64,000 nucleotides of DNA from Imbricaverruca yamaguchii. Taxonomy: Eukaryota; Arthropoda; Thecostraca; Neoverrucidae. The stretch is from NCBI GenBank assembly GCA_034440575.1, contig JAOTOL010001455.1:434001-498000 (forward strand), in the 5' to 3' direction. Positions 1 to 12,050 of this stretch are shown here, in pieces. The notes below the pieces were generated by a model. The model made no database searches. It worked only from the letters and a program-made list of their open reading frames with translations, and had not been told where the DNA came from. Position numbers and translations under genes: made by a program. Position 1 is the stretch's first letter, and every line of letters begins with the position of its first letter.

Positions 1-308
1 ACGGCTGCGGCGCCATGTACCGGCACGCGGTCATCCTGGTGGCCAACAAGACGGACCTGGTGCGCGCGCGCGTCGTCTCCACGGCCGAGGGCCGCCACCT
101 GGCCACCGCGCACGGCTGCAAGTTCATCGAGTGCTCGGGAGGCATGAACCACCGCGTCGACGAGCTGCTGGCCGGCGTCGCTTCGCAGCTGCGCCTGCGC
201 GCCGACGGCGGCCGCATCGGCCAGAGGCGGCGCGGCTCACTCGGCTTCCTCGACAAGCTGCTGCACCGGCAGTGCCGCTCCAAGTCCTGTCAGAACCTGT
301 TTGCGTAG
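1..308 (+). CDS. RGK-family (Rad/Gem/Rem) small GTPase, 3'-terminal coding exon, partial at 5' end
   Basis: The frame is open from base 3 (no acceptor site is visible, so the exon begins upstream of the window) to a TAG stop at 306-308. The visible 97 residues from the first Met hold the second half of a Ras-like G domain: strand VILVANKTDL with the guanine-specificity NKxD motif (residues 11-14) and a G5-like ECSGG segment. A basic C-terminal extension follows and ends in RSKSCQNL. RGK proteins differ from other Ras GTPases in having a long C-terminal tail with a conserved SKSCHNL-type terminus (a 14-3-3 and calmodulin-binding region) and no CAAX lipidation box; both traits are seen here. 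Known family members inhibit voltage-gated calcium channels and act in cytoskeletal control. Codons are strongly GC3-rich, unlike the surrounding DNA. The internal Met at 15 is not the true start. Which RGK paralogue this is cannot be said. Confidence 0.85.
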   Translation, partial: GCGAMYRHAVILVANKTDLVRARVVSTAEGRHLATAHGCKFIECSGGMNHRVDELLAGVASQLRLRADGGRIGQRRRGSLGFLDKLLHRQCRSKSCQNLFA

Positions 309-3300
309 ACCGATCGTTCACCAGGTCAGGGTGACTGGCCGTGGATTACACACTGCTGGCTCATCAAGCAGTTCATCCGCGATGCCCCCGATACGATGTG
401 AGAGTATTCACTGCGTCCGAGGTGAGGTTTCCGACACAATGACGCGTAGTCCAACACCAATACAGACTGGACATCGATACGACAAAACCGGACAGTTTGT
501 GCACAGAAAGCTGACTGGACATTAACTGGAATCGCCATGTGACTACCGAACTTGGCGCAGTACCGCGTGGCAATGTGATGTCGCCTATAAATACGCTTAT
601 CCACGCACCACAAACGTCTTGTGAGTTGAACCGTCGTCTACGCGTCGTCGTCGTACGCTTTTATTCGTACGTTTTGCAGCTGAGACAGTTGAGACATCGT
701 ATCATCAGTGGGAGAGCGGAGCCACGCAGAAGGCACGGGTGGAGTATGAAGGGAGCGGGGAGAACCGAGTCAGGTTCTGCCTAGCAGCCATGAGGCGATT
801 GGGGCGATATCGTCGGCCGCGCCAACGTTGAAGTCGTGTCGTATCGTCGTGATCTGTGTCTGCGCGGCCCGCCCCATCCGCACCGGGCTCGTTCCTCGCC
901 AGTGTGAGCGAGCTCGCCGCGGTCGTTGTGTCGCCCGTGACGGGCCGTGTTGGTGTAACGAGACCCGAGTCGGCGGCGACGAGCCCAGTCCGGCCGGCGG
1001 CCGACCCCAGACGTGGCGCCGCGGTCGATGTGAGGGGCGGCCGACCGCCGGCGGTCGCACCAGCCGAGTGTGCCGAGTGTGCTCGGCCGACCGGCACGCA
1101 GTACGCAGTTGTCTCCAATTTGTGGAAATATATTCTGCTACGACGTGTCTGATCGGCACCTGGGTGGCCTGTGCGGAGCCGAGGACTGACCCCAAGGATA
1201 ATGCTTCAAACTGCATTATAGGCACAGCATCACTTACCACAGCAGTAACGACTTGCCCAAAGATTCGGCATAACATTAACACAATGAGGCGTGCTTGTGA
1301 TGCACTTTGCCCTAGCCCGCTTTTGGTACACTATCATGGGAAAACGATAAACCCTGAAGAAGGGTTGGAAAAGGCTGGTCCTGAATTTCTCGCATCCAGG
1401 GCATCCTCTCAAGAAAGATACTTTGAGCTTTTTTCTCATTTGGAGGATGAACGGTGCTGTTTGATAATGAACTTGTGATGAAGTGCTCAAGATTCACTGG
1501 GAAATGTTAACTGAGATTCTGATGTGGAGGTTTGAAGAAAGAACATCCTCTCCATATTCGATCACCCAGGAATTCTACTCTCTACATCCAGTCAAATGAA
1601 ACACAAATATAACCCTGCGCTGAATTATCATTGACAAACATTAGAAAATAATCAATATGCGTCGCGAATTACCTGATATCTAGCGACACTAATGGACCTA
1701 GAAAGATGGGCGAGCACATTTGTATCATGCTTACATAAATTTACCAGTCATCGACATTATCACGGATCATACCCGATACCACGCCTATAGCATCCCCACC
1801 CAGCATCGTATGCAACCTCGTATGCAAATCCAAACCGCGTATCCAAATGAGCGCGCTTCTTTATGATCATCATAATTCACACGCTAGATTTATGAGCAAC
1901 TTATCCGTAATTGACTGCTTAATTTTGACCGCCATTGGCGGTCGACACTGGCCGACCAATTCACGTCCGTTTGATTACTGCGGCTACCAGCGAACCAACC
2001 ATCCCAATGTATACAACTATGTATGAGGTGCCAAGAACCGGAGCTGCAGCCATTCACCATGTCCAAGTAATTAGCTACTCCGGCGCTGTTTCAGGCACGC
2101 ACCTCTCTCCCCACACAACTAAGCTTTAACTTCGCCATCCAAAACTGTCATAGCTCTGTCGAAGGGAAAGGATAAACAGCTTGCAAATCATCGCAAAGCA
2201 AACGGCGTTTTTCGTTACCGTAAAACTTAAGTCAAGATTAAAATACTCTTCATGTACAAAAACGCAAAATAAAGGAATATATTACAATGCTCAACAATAC
2301 CGAAAGGCAGCCTTGGATGGGGTAACATAAAACGAAGAGTAAATAAAATTGTGGGTGAAAAAGAAGTCTTCGAGCATAGCCTTTAAGTAAAAAAAGAAGT
2401 TTGCATACCATACTCATTAATGCAATTAAAACGATTTGGGACTCAATGCCACTGCAAATGATCACTTTTCAGTTGGGGACCAATATAATATTCTTTTTTA
2501 AAACTCTAACTTTGATTAAGGTAATATTGAGTGAAGAATGTAATTTAAAAAACATAGCACAGGCCACAAACTATTGCATAAGAGGCTAACCCGGCTCCAT
2601 CTCAATAATATGCATAACTAAACTGCGTATGATTTCCTTGGGCATGACTTGAAAAATATGACCAAAAAAAAACAGCCCCAGAAAATGCATTGTTTTAAGT
2701 TTCATCACTTCGCCTGTTACTGCCTGTCATACAATGAAACCTATAATATTTTCAGCCTCTCTCACATGGGCCACATTTGGCGAAATATTTCCACGCATTC
2801 GGATGTCGTCCGGGCTTCCTTAAATGGATGTGTTTCCAAAACCGGCAATTGCACGGAAATCCCCAGAACAAAAGAGGGTGAACACTTGGATTGATCCCAT
2901 CCAGCTGCGAACATATCTTCGGCTGCCCATGCAACCCGAGTACATGAAGCGCCGACGGTCACGTCTGACGGTGGGGGGAGGGCACGGTCGAGGCGACCGA
3001 CCGCTCAGGCCGTGTGTGATGTGAATTCCCCCTCCCTCCATTCCTCCGGACCGTCACCGACTCGGCATGTTGATGCTCCAATGTGCTGCAGCCACCCTGA
3101 TACGATACCGATACCGACAAACGGCCAAAGCGGACGCAGAGACGAGCCGCGCGGCTCCCCGCCAAAACTCAGCTGATGAACGGCAAAGGATAAAGCAAGC
3201 ACAGCGAAAGCTTCTGTTCGTAGTATGGGGAAGTGAGATTGTGGGACAGATGAGTAATGGATGAATCAGAGGATGGTTGGAAGGACACAGACATGGCAAG

Positions 3301-3870
3301 GGTGTTTACAGCAGCAGCTCGTCCAAAAATTATCAATAGGAGATAAACAACTAGCATCAACAACTCGGTGAAATTCCTAATCGTCAAATCCCAGCTACCA
3401 TTAGGAGAGCCCGTGCTGAAACTCATCCCTTCCGGTAGGTTGGCCATCGACCAGTTGGACACGGAAAAGGCTGGATCACTGGGCCAGCAGTCTGATGGCT
3501 TAATATAAGAGCTAGCAAAGCCAGTACGACGGCACGTAGGCACGGGGGTCGGCTGCGATCGAGCGGTCGTGCCGACGTGGCAGCCGGGTGCCGGGAACGG
3601 ACAGCGTCAGACGTATCAGTGGATTGCAGCAGCGAGTAGCGGTTAATTGATAACTGATCTGGTCGCCAGTGGTGGGTGCTGGTTCCGGCGGTCCCGGTGG
3701 GCCCGGCGGCGCGCCATCGACCTGGCTAACAGTGCGCCGCGATAAATCGTTCCCCGCGGACAGCCCGATCAGCATCGGCACGACTGCTGCCGCGGCGGCC
3801 ACCGACACCCTCCCGCACCCGCGTCTGGTGCACTCCCGCGGCCGCCCAACCGCTCTCCAGGCCTGGTTCA
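309..3870. other. Stretch without a recognised gene
   Basis: The first part is presumably 3' UTR and downstream DNA of the RGK gene. A GC-rich block at about 820-1120 has overlapping open frames on both strands, none resembling a known family; it looks like CpG-rich noncoding or promoter DNA. From 1150 to 2900 the sequence is AT-rich with only short frames. The frame opening at 3669 has a glycine/proline-rich start and then runs into the 24-bp minisatellite; it is not supported as a gene. Confidence 0.5.
586..593 (+). promoter_or_regulatory. TATA box (TATAAATA) of an unidentified promoter, possibly an LTR
   Basis: A strong TATAAATA lies in otherwise unremarkable sequence. It is followed about 30 bp later by a mixed start region and, at about 690, by a GC-rich leader-like stretch. 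The arrangement (TATA box, short leader, then a GC-rich possible primer-binding area) would fit an LTR inserted behind the RGK gene, but no LTR ends or gag frame can be recognised. A cellular promoter for an unseen transcript is equally possible. Confidence 0.25.
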
Positions 3871-6069
3871 CAGCTACAGTCCCGGCCGCCCACACAGCCA
3901 GGGTCCCTGCCGCTCACACAGCCGTGGTCCCTCCCGCGCTCACAGCCAGGGTCCCTGCCGCTCACACAGCCGTGGTCCCTCCCGCGCTCACAGCCAGGGT
4001 CCCGGCCGCTCCCACAGCCAGGGTCCCGGCCGCGCTCACAGCCAGGGTCCCGGCCGCTCCCACAGCCAGAGTCCCGGCCGCGCTCACAGCCAGGGTCACG
4101 GCCGCTCCCACAGCCAGGGTCCCGGCCGCTCCCACAGCCAGAGTCCCGGCCGCGCTCACAGCCAGGGTCCCGGCCGCTCCCACAGCCAGAGTCCCGGCCG
4201 CGCTCACAGCCAGGGTCACGGCCTCTCCCACAGCCAGAGTCCCGGCCGCGCTCACAGCCAGGGTCCCGGCCGCGCTCACAGCCAGGGTCACGGCCTCTGC
4301 CACAGCCAGGGTCCCGGCCGCGCTCACAGCCAGGGTCCCTCCCGCGCTCACAGCCAGGGTCCCTCCCGCGCTCACAGCCAGGGTCACGGCCGCTCCCACG
4401 GCCAGGGTCCCGGCCGCTCCCATAGCCAGAGTCCCGGCCGCGCTCACAGCCAGGGTCCCTCCCGCGCTCACAGCCAGGGTCACGGCCGCTCCCACGGCCA
4501 GGCGCGCTCCCATAGCCAGGTCCCGGCCGCGCTCACAGCCAGGGTCACGGCCGCTCCCACAGCCAGGGTCCCGGCCGCTCCCACGGCCAGGGTCCCGGCC
4601 GCGCTCACAGCCAGGTCGTCCCATAGCCAGAGTCCCGGCCGCTCCCACAGCCAGGGTCCCGGCCGCTCCCACAGCCAGAGTCCCGGCCGCGCTCACAGCC
4701 AGGGTCCCCGGGCGCTCACAGCCAGGGCACGGCCGCTCCCAGGCCAGGGTCCCGGCCGCGCCCACAGCCAGGGTCCCGGCGCGCTCACAGCCAGGGTCCG
4801 GAGCCAGGTCCCGGCCGCGCTCACAGCCAGGGTCCCGGCCCTCCAGCGCTCCCACAGCCAGGGTCCCGGCCGCGCTCACAGCCAGGGTCCCGGCCGCTCC
4901 CACAGCCAGGGTCCCGCCAGGGTCCCGGCCGCTCCCACAGCCAGGGTCCCGGCCGCTCCCTCACAGCCAGGGTCCCGGCCGCGCTCACAGCCAGGGTCCC
5001 GGCCGCTCCCACAGCCAGGGTCCCGGCCGCTCCCACAGCCAGAGTCCCGGCCGCGCTCACAGCCAGGGTCCCGGCCGCTCCCACAGCCAGGGTCCCGGCC
5101 GCTCCCACGGCCAGGGTCCCGGCCGCGCTCACAGCCAGGGTCCCGGCCGCTCCCATAGCCAGAGTCCCGGCCGCTCCCACAGCCAGGGTCCCGGCCGCTC
5201 CCATAGCCAGAGTCCCGGCCGCGCTCACAGCCAGGGTCCCGGCCGCTCCCACAGCCAGGGTCCCGGCCGCTCCCAGGCCAGGGCCGCTCACAGCCAGGGT
5301 CCCGGCCGCGCTCACAGCCAGGGTCACGGCCGCTCCCACAGCCAGGGTCCCGGCCGCTCCCACAGCCAGAGTCCCGGCCGCGCTCACAGCCAGGGTCCCG
5401 GCCGCGCTCACAGCCAGGGTCCCGGCCGCTCCCACAGCCAGGGTCCCTGCCGCGCTCACAGCCAGGGTCCCGGCCGCGCTCACAGCCAGGGTCCCGGCCG
5501 CGCTCACAGCCAGGGTCCCGGCCGCGCTCACAGCCAGGGTCCCGGCCGCGCTCACAGCCAGGGTCCCGGCCGCGCTCACAGCCAGGGTCCCGGCCGCGCT
5601 CACACCAGGGTCCCGGCCGCCCACAGCCAGGGTCCCGGCCGCGCCCACAGCCAGGGTCCCGGCCGCGCTCACAGCCAGGGTCCCGGCCGCGCTCACAGCC
5701 AGGGTCCCGGCCGCTCCCACAGCCAGGGTCCCGGCCGCGCCCACAGCCAGGGTCCCGGCCGCGCTCACAGCCAGGGTCCCGGCCGCGCCCACAGCCAGAG
5801 TCCCGGCCGCGCTCACAGCCAGGGTCCCGGCCGCGCTCACAGCCAGGGTCCCGGCCGCGCTCACAGCGTCCCATAGCCAGGGTCCCGGCCGCGCTCACAG
5901 CCAGGGTCCCGGCCGCTCCCATAGCCAGGGTCACGGCCGCGCTCACAGCCAGGGTCCCGGCCGCGCTCACAGCCAGGGTCACGGCCGCGCTCACAGCCAG
6001 GGTCCCGGCCGCTCCCATAGCCAGGGTCCCGGCCGCGCTCACAGCCAGGGTCCCGACCGCGCTCACAGC
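3871..6069. repeat. Very long GC-rich minisatellite, 24-bp unit, about 90 copies
   Basis: The unit is AGGGTCCCGGCCGCGCTCACAGCC-like, with three recurrent variant positions: CGCTCAC versus CTCCCAC or CCCATAG; AGGGTC versus AGAGTC; and CCCGG versus CACGG. Variants alternate, giving partial 48-bp higher-order periodicity. Because the unit is a multiple of 3 and has no stop in most frames, it generates a 735-codon frame on the plus strand and 313-396-codon frames on the minus strand. The 4500-4930 part carries many unit-internal deletions that shift frame, which argues against coding constraint. Reading frames change from TARVPAA-type to HSQGPGR-type repeats at such indels. Confidence 0.95.
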
Positions 6070-6324
6070 ATTCGTGTCACCTCCCTGAGAATCTGTCCCG
6101 CCACTTCGGGCACCAGAGCTGGACTACGGGCTCAACAGCCGATCCAGTCACTCACTGCACACGGCACACTCGAAGACTCGAGGCACCCTCAGATGCTTGA
6201 TATTCTGGGAAGGGCAAAACTGAGTGCCAACAAATCTACTCAGTCTAGTCCACGCTGAGGCTTCTTAGCTTTTAAAATACATTTATTCCGGATTGTCCTC
6301 ATACTTTTGATCCCTATCGCCTCT

Positions 6325-6381
6325 GGGCGCTGCATGACCTCTGCAGTCCATGCGCCCTTAAACCCCAATAACCAACCAACC
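6325..6381 (+). mobile_element. Tail-only SINE insertion (hairpin element), sense +
   Basis: The element begins with GGGCGC, contains the GACC...AGTC inner arm and the GCGCCC closing arm, and ends in an AATAACCAACCAACC tail. A short GCCTC direct repeat flanks it (6319-6323 and about 6382-6386), too short to be proof of a target duplication. It belongs to the same family as the copies at 18748, 27676 and 33891. Confidence 0.6.
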
Positions 6382-7072
6382 AGCCTCAACATTCGTACTA
6401 CATTCATTGCCGCTGCGATGTAATTCTAGACATCAGATGGCATACTTCGCTGTAAGGAGCTTACTTGCGTGCTAAATTGCCCTACAAAGGCGCTTCCCAG
6501 GAGCTTGACCCATTTTCAAATAGATGTACTTTCCACCAATGTTCACAGCGGAATTAGCATGGAACCTCGGTAGCGCCCATGCGCCTAGCGTGCCTCGTTA
6601 TTTCACTATTTCCTGCGCCGGCCCAGCCCAAACAGCTGAATTCCTTCACCGCAGCATACTACATTACTGGGTGTGCTGCATGCGTTAGCAGCAGACATCA
6701 GTTACATGCAAAAATAGCAGAACGATAAACACGAAATGACAAATGAATTTGTGAAAAAAAAATGATTAGCCCAAACCGAAATTCAGAGATACTTCCTGCC
6801 GTTTCGACTGTATCGCCCTCATCAGGAAAACATGTCAAACCAGATACAGGCTGAAACGTTTTACACACAATTTGCAAGCATTTCCAAAAATAAAGGTCAG
6901 ATTATTTCTGGTACATCAAACCAAATTTCATCTCCGAATGCAACGAAGCCGATAAGATAATGCATTTCAAATACCTAGACTGAGAGGTGATACAGCATCT
7001 TAAGTTAACAGATACAAATAAAACTAAAGGTTCATTAGACCGCTTGGCTATCCTTTCTCTCGCACGTGTATG
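6382..7072. other. No gene seen
   Basis: Mixed-composition DNA with short frames only and no recognised repeat. It lies between a tail-only SINE copy and a Penelope fragment. Confidence 0.5.
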
Positions 7073-7660
7073 CTAATTGATAATACGCTGCGCTCTCTTT
7101 TGTATGACCAGCGGTACAGCCAATGGTAATTTTACTCTTCTAAATGCTTGAACTATCCAGTCAAGCTTGCCCTGTAAAAACTCTGGAGGGAAAATCTTTA
7201 GCATCATCAGGTGAAAACCGAGAACAGCGCCTGAACATGTCGTCTGGCTATAGGAGTAGTGATGGATTACGTTATTCTTATTCGTGGATTTTCGGTATGT
7301 AGATGATGTAAGCCTATTCACTGCTCGCAAGATAAGAGCATCCAGGAACGGTGGCTTGCTATTTTGCTTCCCTTCAATGGTGAATGGCATTGCTAAAAAT
7401 AGCATGTAAGCCGGTTAGATCCACACTTCGAACTGCAAATACAATAGCGTCATCAAAGTAGCGGATCCATGTTGTTCCGCCTCTGAATTTCTCCTATAAT
7501 GGTCTTCCTCTACAGCCTCCATACACAAGACTGCTAAGATGGGACAGAAGCATTCAAAGGAAAGTCATGCCTAACTGATCTGCACATATTTAAACTCAAA
7601 GGCCTAAGAATTACACATAACTGTGCCAACTTAACGACATCTTCCTCAGGTACTCGGAGC
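7073..7660 (-). pseudogene. Penelope-like element reverse transcriptase fragment (decayed)
   Basis: Read on the minus strand, the segment shows in order an ILAVLCMEAVEE motif (about 7550-7510), the catalytic box RYFDDAIV with the FDD codons at 7449-7460, then PFTIEGKQNSKPPFLDALIL and STYRKSTNK. These match the end of the palm and the thumb entry of Penelope-type RTs (typically ...SPVLANL...RYVDD...FT.E...LPFLD.L...YRKPT). The pieces lie in different frames and a stop closes the last frame at 7073, so this is a broken copy. No GIY-YIG endonuclease is visible. Upstream RT motifs are not recognisable beyond about 7660. Confidence 0.7.
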
Positions 7661-8359
7661 GGATCCTCACCGATGTTTCTTTTTTTTTAACTTGCACCAC
7701 AGTTCCCAAAGCACCATCCACTGACATATTTGCAAAAAATTGATTGAACATCAAAACTGGTCATCTTCTTCCCGCTGTCGTCTACACTTTTCAGCCGCCC
7801 CAATAGGTTAGCCGAGTTTTTATTTTAGATGGGCTAGACTCACATTGCCGAGGGCCGCAGGTAATGGATTGACTAAGCCTTTGGCAAGCGTTTGACAAGT
7901 CGATGTTCAGAAGTTCAAACAATTGAACTTCTAAACGTCATGGGACGCGTGGGAGCATCCGGTGTGTGCGCCTTAGATATGCCTCTCATCGAAGGAGCTT
8001 CAGGCCCGTTTTAAGAAATTTAGATGCTGCTTACCTTTCGGGAATGGCACAGCAGACCCTTGGATTATCAGGTGAACTATACCGACACACTTCTACAAAT
8101 CCCATGTGTAGCCGTTTCGCAAATTAACTCCCTTGCACGCACTGGTGATGCTTACACTGCGATCTTCACCAAGCCTTTGAAGCGTCCAGACGTATATTCT
8201 TGAAATCGATGGACATTGAGCTTCAGCTAGAGCCGTCATGCAAATCGTAAATCATTGCTGAAATCTTTTCTGAATGTCATCGTCACTGAATCTATTGCTT
8301 GCGATCTTAAAGTCTAAATATTCACTGCTACCTTGTCCAGTGTCAGATTCGACATTACT

Positions 8360-8720
8360 GAAGCTTAACAACACCGAAGCTATTATACACTTCAACACTG
8401 AAGAGGAGCAAAATGGGGAACTGCCATTTCGGATGCTATTATCTGGCGAGCAGCGCATGGGCTTACACTAACTACACACCAGAAACCTACAAACAAGGGT
8501 AACTTTATCCATCACTACTCCGATAGGTAGGGGACATACACAGGAGTCGTTCTTGGTTTTCACCCGAGGGCGCTTAGGATTTGCTCTCCAGTTTTTTTTC
8601 CAAATACAACCTGGACTGCATAGTTCAAGCATTGAGAAGACTCAAATTTCCAATGGCTGACACACTGGTCATACACAAGAGAGCGCATTCTATCATCAAT
8701 AGGCACAGATATGAGAGAAA
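8360..8720 (+). pseudogene. Second Penelope-like RT fragment, opposite orientation
   Basis: Plus-strand frames contain EEEQNGELPF (about 8400-8430), then KPTNKGNFIHHYS (about 8490-8525), GVVLGFHPRALRI and MADTLVIHKRAHSI. They correspond piece by piece to the minus-strand fragment at 7073-7405 (EGKQNSKPPFLD, YRKSTNKNNVIHHYS, GAVLGFH, LAVPLVIQKRAQRI). It is frameshifted and interrupted by stops. The catalytic YxDD box is not found upstream, so the copy is 5'-truncated or decayed. Together with the first fragment it forms a tail-to-tail style inverted arrangement with about 0.7 kb between. Confidence 0.6.
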
Positions 8721-9975
8721 GGCATAGACAAGTGGTCTGTGGTTTCCTCAATAACATCGAACAAAACATCGAGCGTATCACATCTTCGCGACGGAGCGTA
8801 CAGTCTCTGTCGCTTCGATATCTGAACCACAAATAGGTCAGCTGGTGAGGTCGGGATTCGTGTGAAGACACACAAACCCGGGTCTACAGATGCCATGTGG
8901 TGAACGTGAAAAGTTTACAATGGGGGAACTGACTGGGACCCACAAACTAGGCAACATAACACAAGGCAGACTAACTAAACCAAAAGATCATCAATGCCCT
9001 AGCAATTCATGCTGACATGGAAGGGCTAGGCCAGACTAGGCCGGGATAATTCACGACAACCTGTCTAAAGCTGAGCGGCGAGCGGTGGAGGCGGTCTACA
9101 TTTATACTGAGGCAACCACAAACACATTGGCGGGATTCCATAAAACGTCTTATCAATCGAGCTACAGCTCGACTGATAAGACAAAGCGCAGTTCCGTTCC
9201 GGTGCATTGACCTCGGGTAAGGAAGCTTTAGTTTTATTTGTAGCTGTTAACTTGAGCCGCCGTATCACTTCTCAGCATAGGTATTTGGCATGAATTGTGC
9301 CAACGTCTTCGTTGTATCGTTGGATTCGGAGGTGGAACTTTGTCTCAGGTGCTAGAAGATAATCCGAATATTATTTTACAACTGCTTATAAAATGTTTTC
9401 CGCCACTGCCTATACATGGTTTGACTTGTTTCTGTGATGAAGACAATACGGTCCAAACATGGGGGAAATATTCGCTGCTTTCACCAGTCCGCATCTCCGA
9501 CAATTAAATGAGTGTCTATCCTCGGTCTATTTCCCGGAATTCCAACCATGTCCGTAAAGCCTAAAACGCACACCAACGTTTCTAGTAAGTGGGTAGAAAT
9601 ATTCCTATTAAGGGCAGCCAAACGTACGGTTAATTCACACCCATCCTGCGAATAAGGAATCAAGGAGCATGCAACCAATGCAATCAAGGCATATTTGTGC
9701 ATTGATTTATATATTGTAAGAGATGTATTTAAGGAACATTCGTCAATTTAGCAAAACATACATTTCGCTGAAATTGTGCATAAGCTTCGGTATCTTAATC
9801 CACGGCTCATCGTCGTGTTCTATTTTTAGCATCATAATTAATGGCATGTCAGGCTCTCTGAAGCTGAATCTGATGAAAATGATTATTATTGGGGTTAACA
9901 AGCTTGCTTAAGCAAGCGTCAAATAATCACATCCGAATGACAGATATCTGTAGCAGCAAGTTGACAAGTTATCAA
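8721..9975. other. No gene seen
   Basis: Short frames on both strands without recognisable domains. The first part may hold more decayed Penelope sequence downstream of the RT. No endonuclease motif was found. Confidence 0.4.
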
Positions 9976-11330
9976 CTACGCAGGTGCATATATTACTTGG
10001 AATCCCATTTCCGCAAGGAAGCGCAAAACTGCTCTATTGCGTACAAATCGGGACTTAGTTTCCAGTAAGTGCACCAGGCTCCGAGTATTAGCGCCATACC
10101 CGAAGCGACGCCTACGTTCTTCTGTACGTGCTCGGCACGCCACCAGCACATGGTGTACAGTCAGAACGGCGGCACATCTTACACATTTGGGCCTTTCGTT
10201 CCCGCACAGTAAATGTCTATGTGCAGCTAGTGTGCCAATTCTGAGACGACAGATGACCACCTCGTCCCTTCTAGTCTGGCTGAATGACTAGGGCAATAGC
10301 GCTAAGTGTGGTCTGATTAGTTTCAACTTGCTTAGTTCTACTCGGTACCTGCCACTGCCTGAAAAGTAATGATGATACAATTTAGTAGCAGTCACTGACA
10401 GGAAGTGGAAGCACAAGACGACATGGCGCGTCCGCCTCACGCCTTGCAGCCTGATCTGCCAGCTCATCACCACGGATTCCGACATGCACTAGATTCCAGC
10501 AAGGTGGGACCTTGCTTTCCCATACGACGGAGCGAAGTGAGTTATAATAAAATGTCTCGTACAATAACATTTTGGGGGTTAAAACTACGCAATGTCAAGA
10601 GACTGCTGAGATAATCAGTCAGGATAACATGTAAAACCTCGTTGTGAACCTCGATGTATGCCAGTGTTTTGCTGACGGACACCAACTCGGCATTGAAGAC
10701 CGTAGCGTGTGACGGCAGGAAGAAGGATCTTGTGAAGGATTATTTCACGAAAGCACTACCCACTCCGGTGTTAGTCTTTAAGCCATCCGTGTAAATGATG
10801 AAGTATTATGATACGTTGGGAAAATGTGTTCTAAAGGAGTGTAAGTGTAGTCCCTCTTTTGTAACATCTCGCATTTCCATATCAGGAAGTGAAATATCGA
10901 TAGAGGGGAGATCGGCTCCAAAGGGTAGACACTTCTTCACTCTGTTGGATTCCCTGCAATCGTATCGTCGTTTGTCCCAGGAACGTTCTCATTCGCGCAC
11001 AGTAAGGCGTTCCTCTCCTGTTCTCACGGACGACCCCATGCATATTGTGAGACAAATCGTTCGATAGGATGGGTGTGTCGAGAACTGTCGGACTTTGCAG
11101 GCGCAACGAACACCCAGTATGTCGCGTCTCATGGATAGTGGAGGCTCATGCGCATCTGCTAGTACACTAACCGTGGGAGAAGTGCGAGGTGCACCTGTAG
11201 TTGTTCGCAACGCAGCATGATGTGCTGGGTCGAGCGTCTGCTTTGTAGTAGCACACGCGCCGTCGTATATAAAGCATGCGTAGTCTGACACATTTCATGT
11301 TGCCGGAGGTAATCCCAGTTCAATTTGCAC
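9976..11330 (-). pseudogene. LINE (I/Jockey-type) ORF2 C-terminal relic: RT thumb, RNase H, zinc knuckle
   Basis: Minus-strand frames show, from high to low coordinate, a thumb segment KLNWDYLRQ followed by LDPAHHAALRTTTGAPRTSP and EPPLSMRRDIL (about 11320-11110). Next comes an RNase H piece HVGIRGDELADQAARRE (about 10490-10430). Last is the terminal domain LRIGTLAAHRHLLCG with CVRC, HHVLVAC and the ending RFLAEMGFQVIYAP, stopping at 9976. This order is that of the ORF2 C-terminus of arthropod I/Jockey-superfamily non-LTR retrotransposons. The pieces are in different frames with stops between, so the copy is dead. The endonuclease and RT palm are absent, consistent with 5' truncation. The other LINE fragment at 27549 has a homologous but distinct ending. 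Confidence 0.8.
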
Positions 11331-11672
11331 CGGTTTATCCTGTGGTGTCTGGCTGGTGCTGAACCCTGCAGACACCGGTGTCTACCTCCGGGCGTTCTCC
11401 TTGGGCGGCTCTGTCGGCTAAATCCCGCACGGCTCAGATCAATAGCCGATGTGTGCTCGGGGAGCGTCGATCCAACAAAATGCCAGCCCTGTCCGAAGGT
11501 GTCTCCGCCGGCGCGGAGTGAGAAATAGGCTGGGCGGGAGGAAATGATTGCGTCCATGCCGTTCGGCTCGGAAAGCCCGACGCAATTATGCCAACCGACG
11601 TGGCCTCATTAGCGGTAGTGACGAGGTTCCGGCCGTTCCGACAGCGCTGCTGGGCACTGCGGCGCCTGTGAT

Positions 11673-12050
11673 CCGGCCACGATCAAGCAGTGGACCAGCG
11701 CCACGCTGGATGTGGTCCGGCCACGATCCAGCAGTGGACCAGCGCCGGACTGGGTGCAGTCCGGCCATGATCCAGCAGTGGACCAGCGCCGGACTGGATG
11801 TGGTCCGGCCACGATCCAGCAGTGGACCAGCGCCGGACTGGGTGTAGTCCGGCCATGATCCAGCAGTGGATCGGTGCTAGGATGGATGTGGTCCGGCCAC
11901 GATCCAGCAGTGGACCAGCGCCAGGACTGGATGTGGTCCGGCCACGATCCAGCAGTGGACCAGCGCCAGGCTGGATGTGGTCCGGCCACGATCCAGCAGT
12001 GGACCAGCGCCAGGCTGGATGTGGTCTGGCCACGATCCAGCAGTGAACCA
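11673..12050. repeat. Minisatellite, 44-bp unit, about 8 copies
   Basis: The unit starts CCGGCCACGATCCAGCAGTG and continues with a GACCAGCGCC block. Successive starts at 11673, 11717 and 11761 give a 44-bp period, with one 45-bp variant. Several overlapping open frames on both strands are by-products of the array. Confidence 0.9.

Noticed and set aside
3669..5876. 735-codon open frame on the plus strand
   Set aside because: It is almost entirely 24-bp repeats that are also open on the other strand. The frame shifts from one peptide repeat to another at array indels, with no sign of coding constraint.
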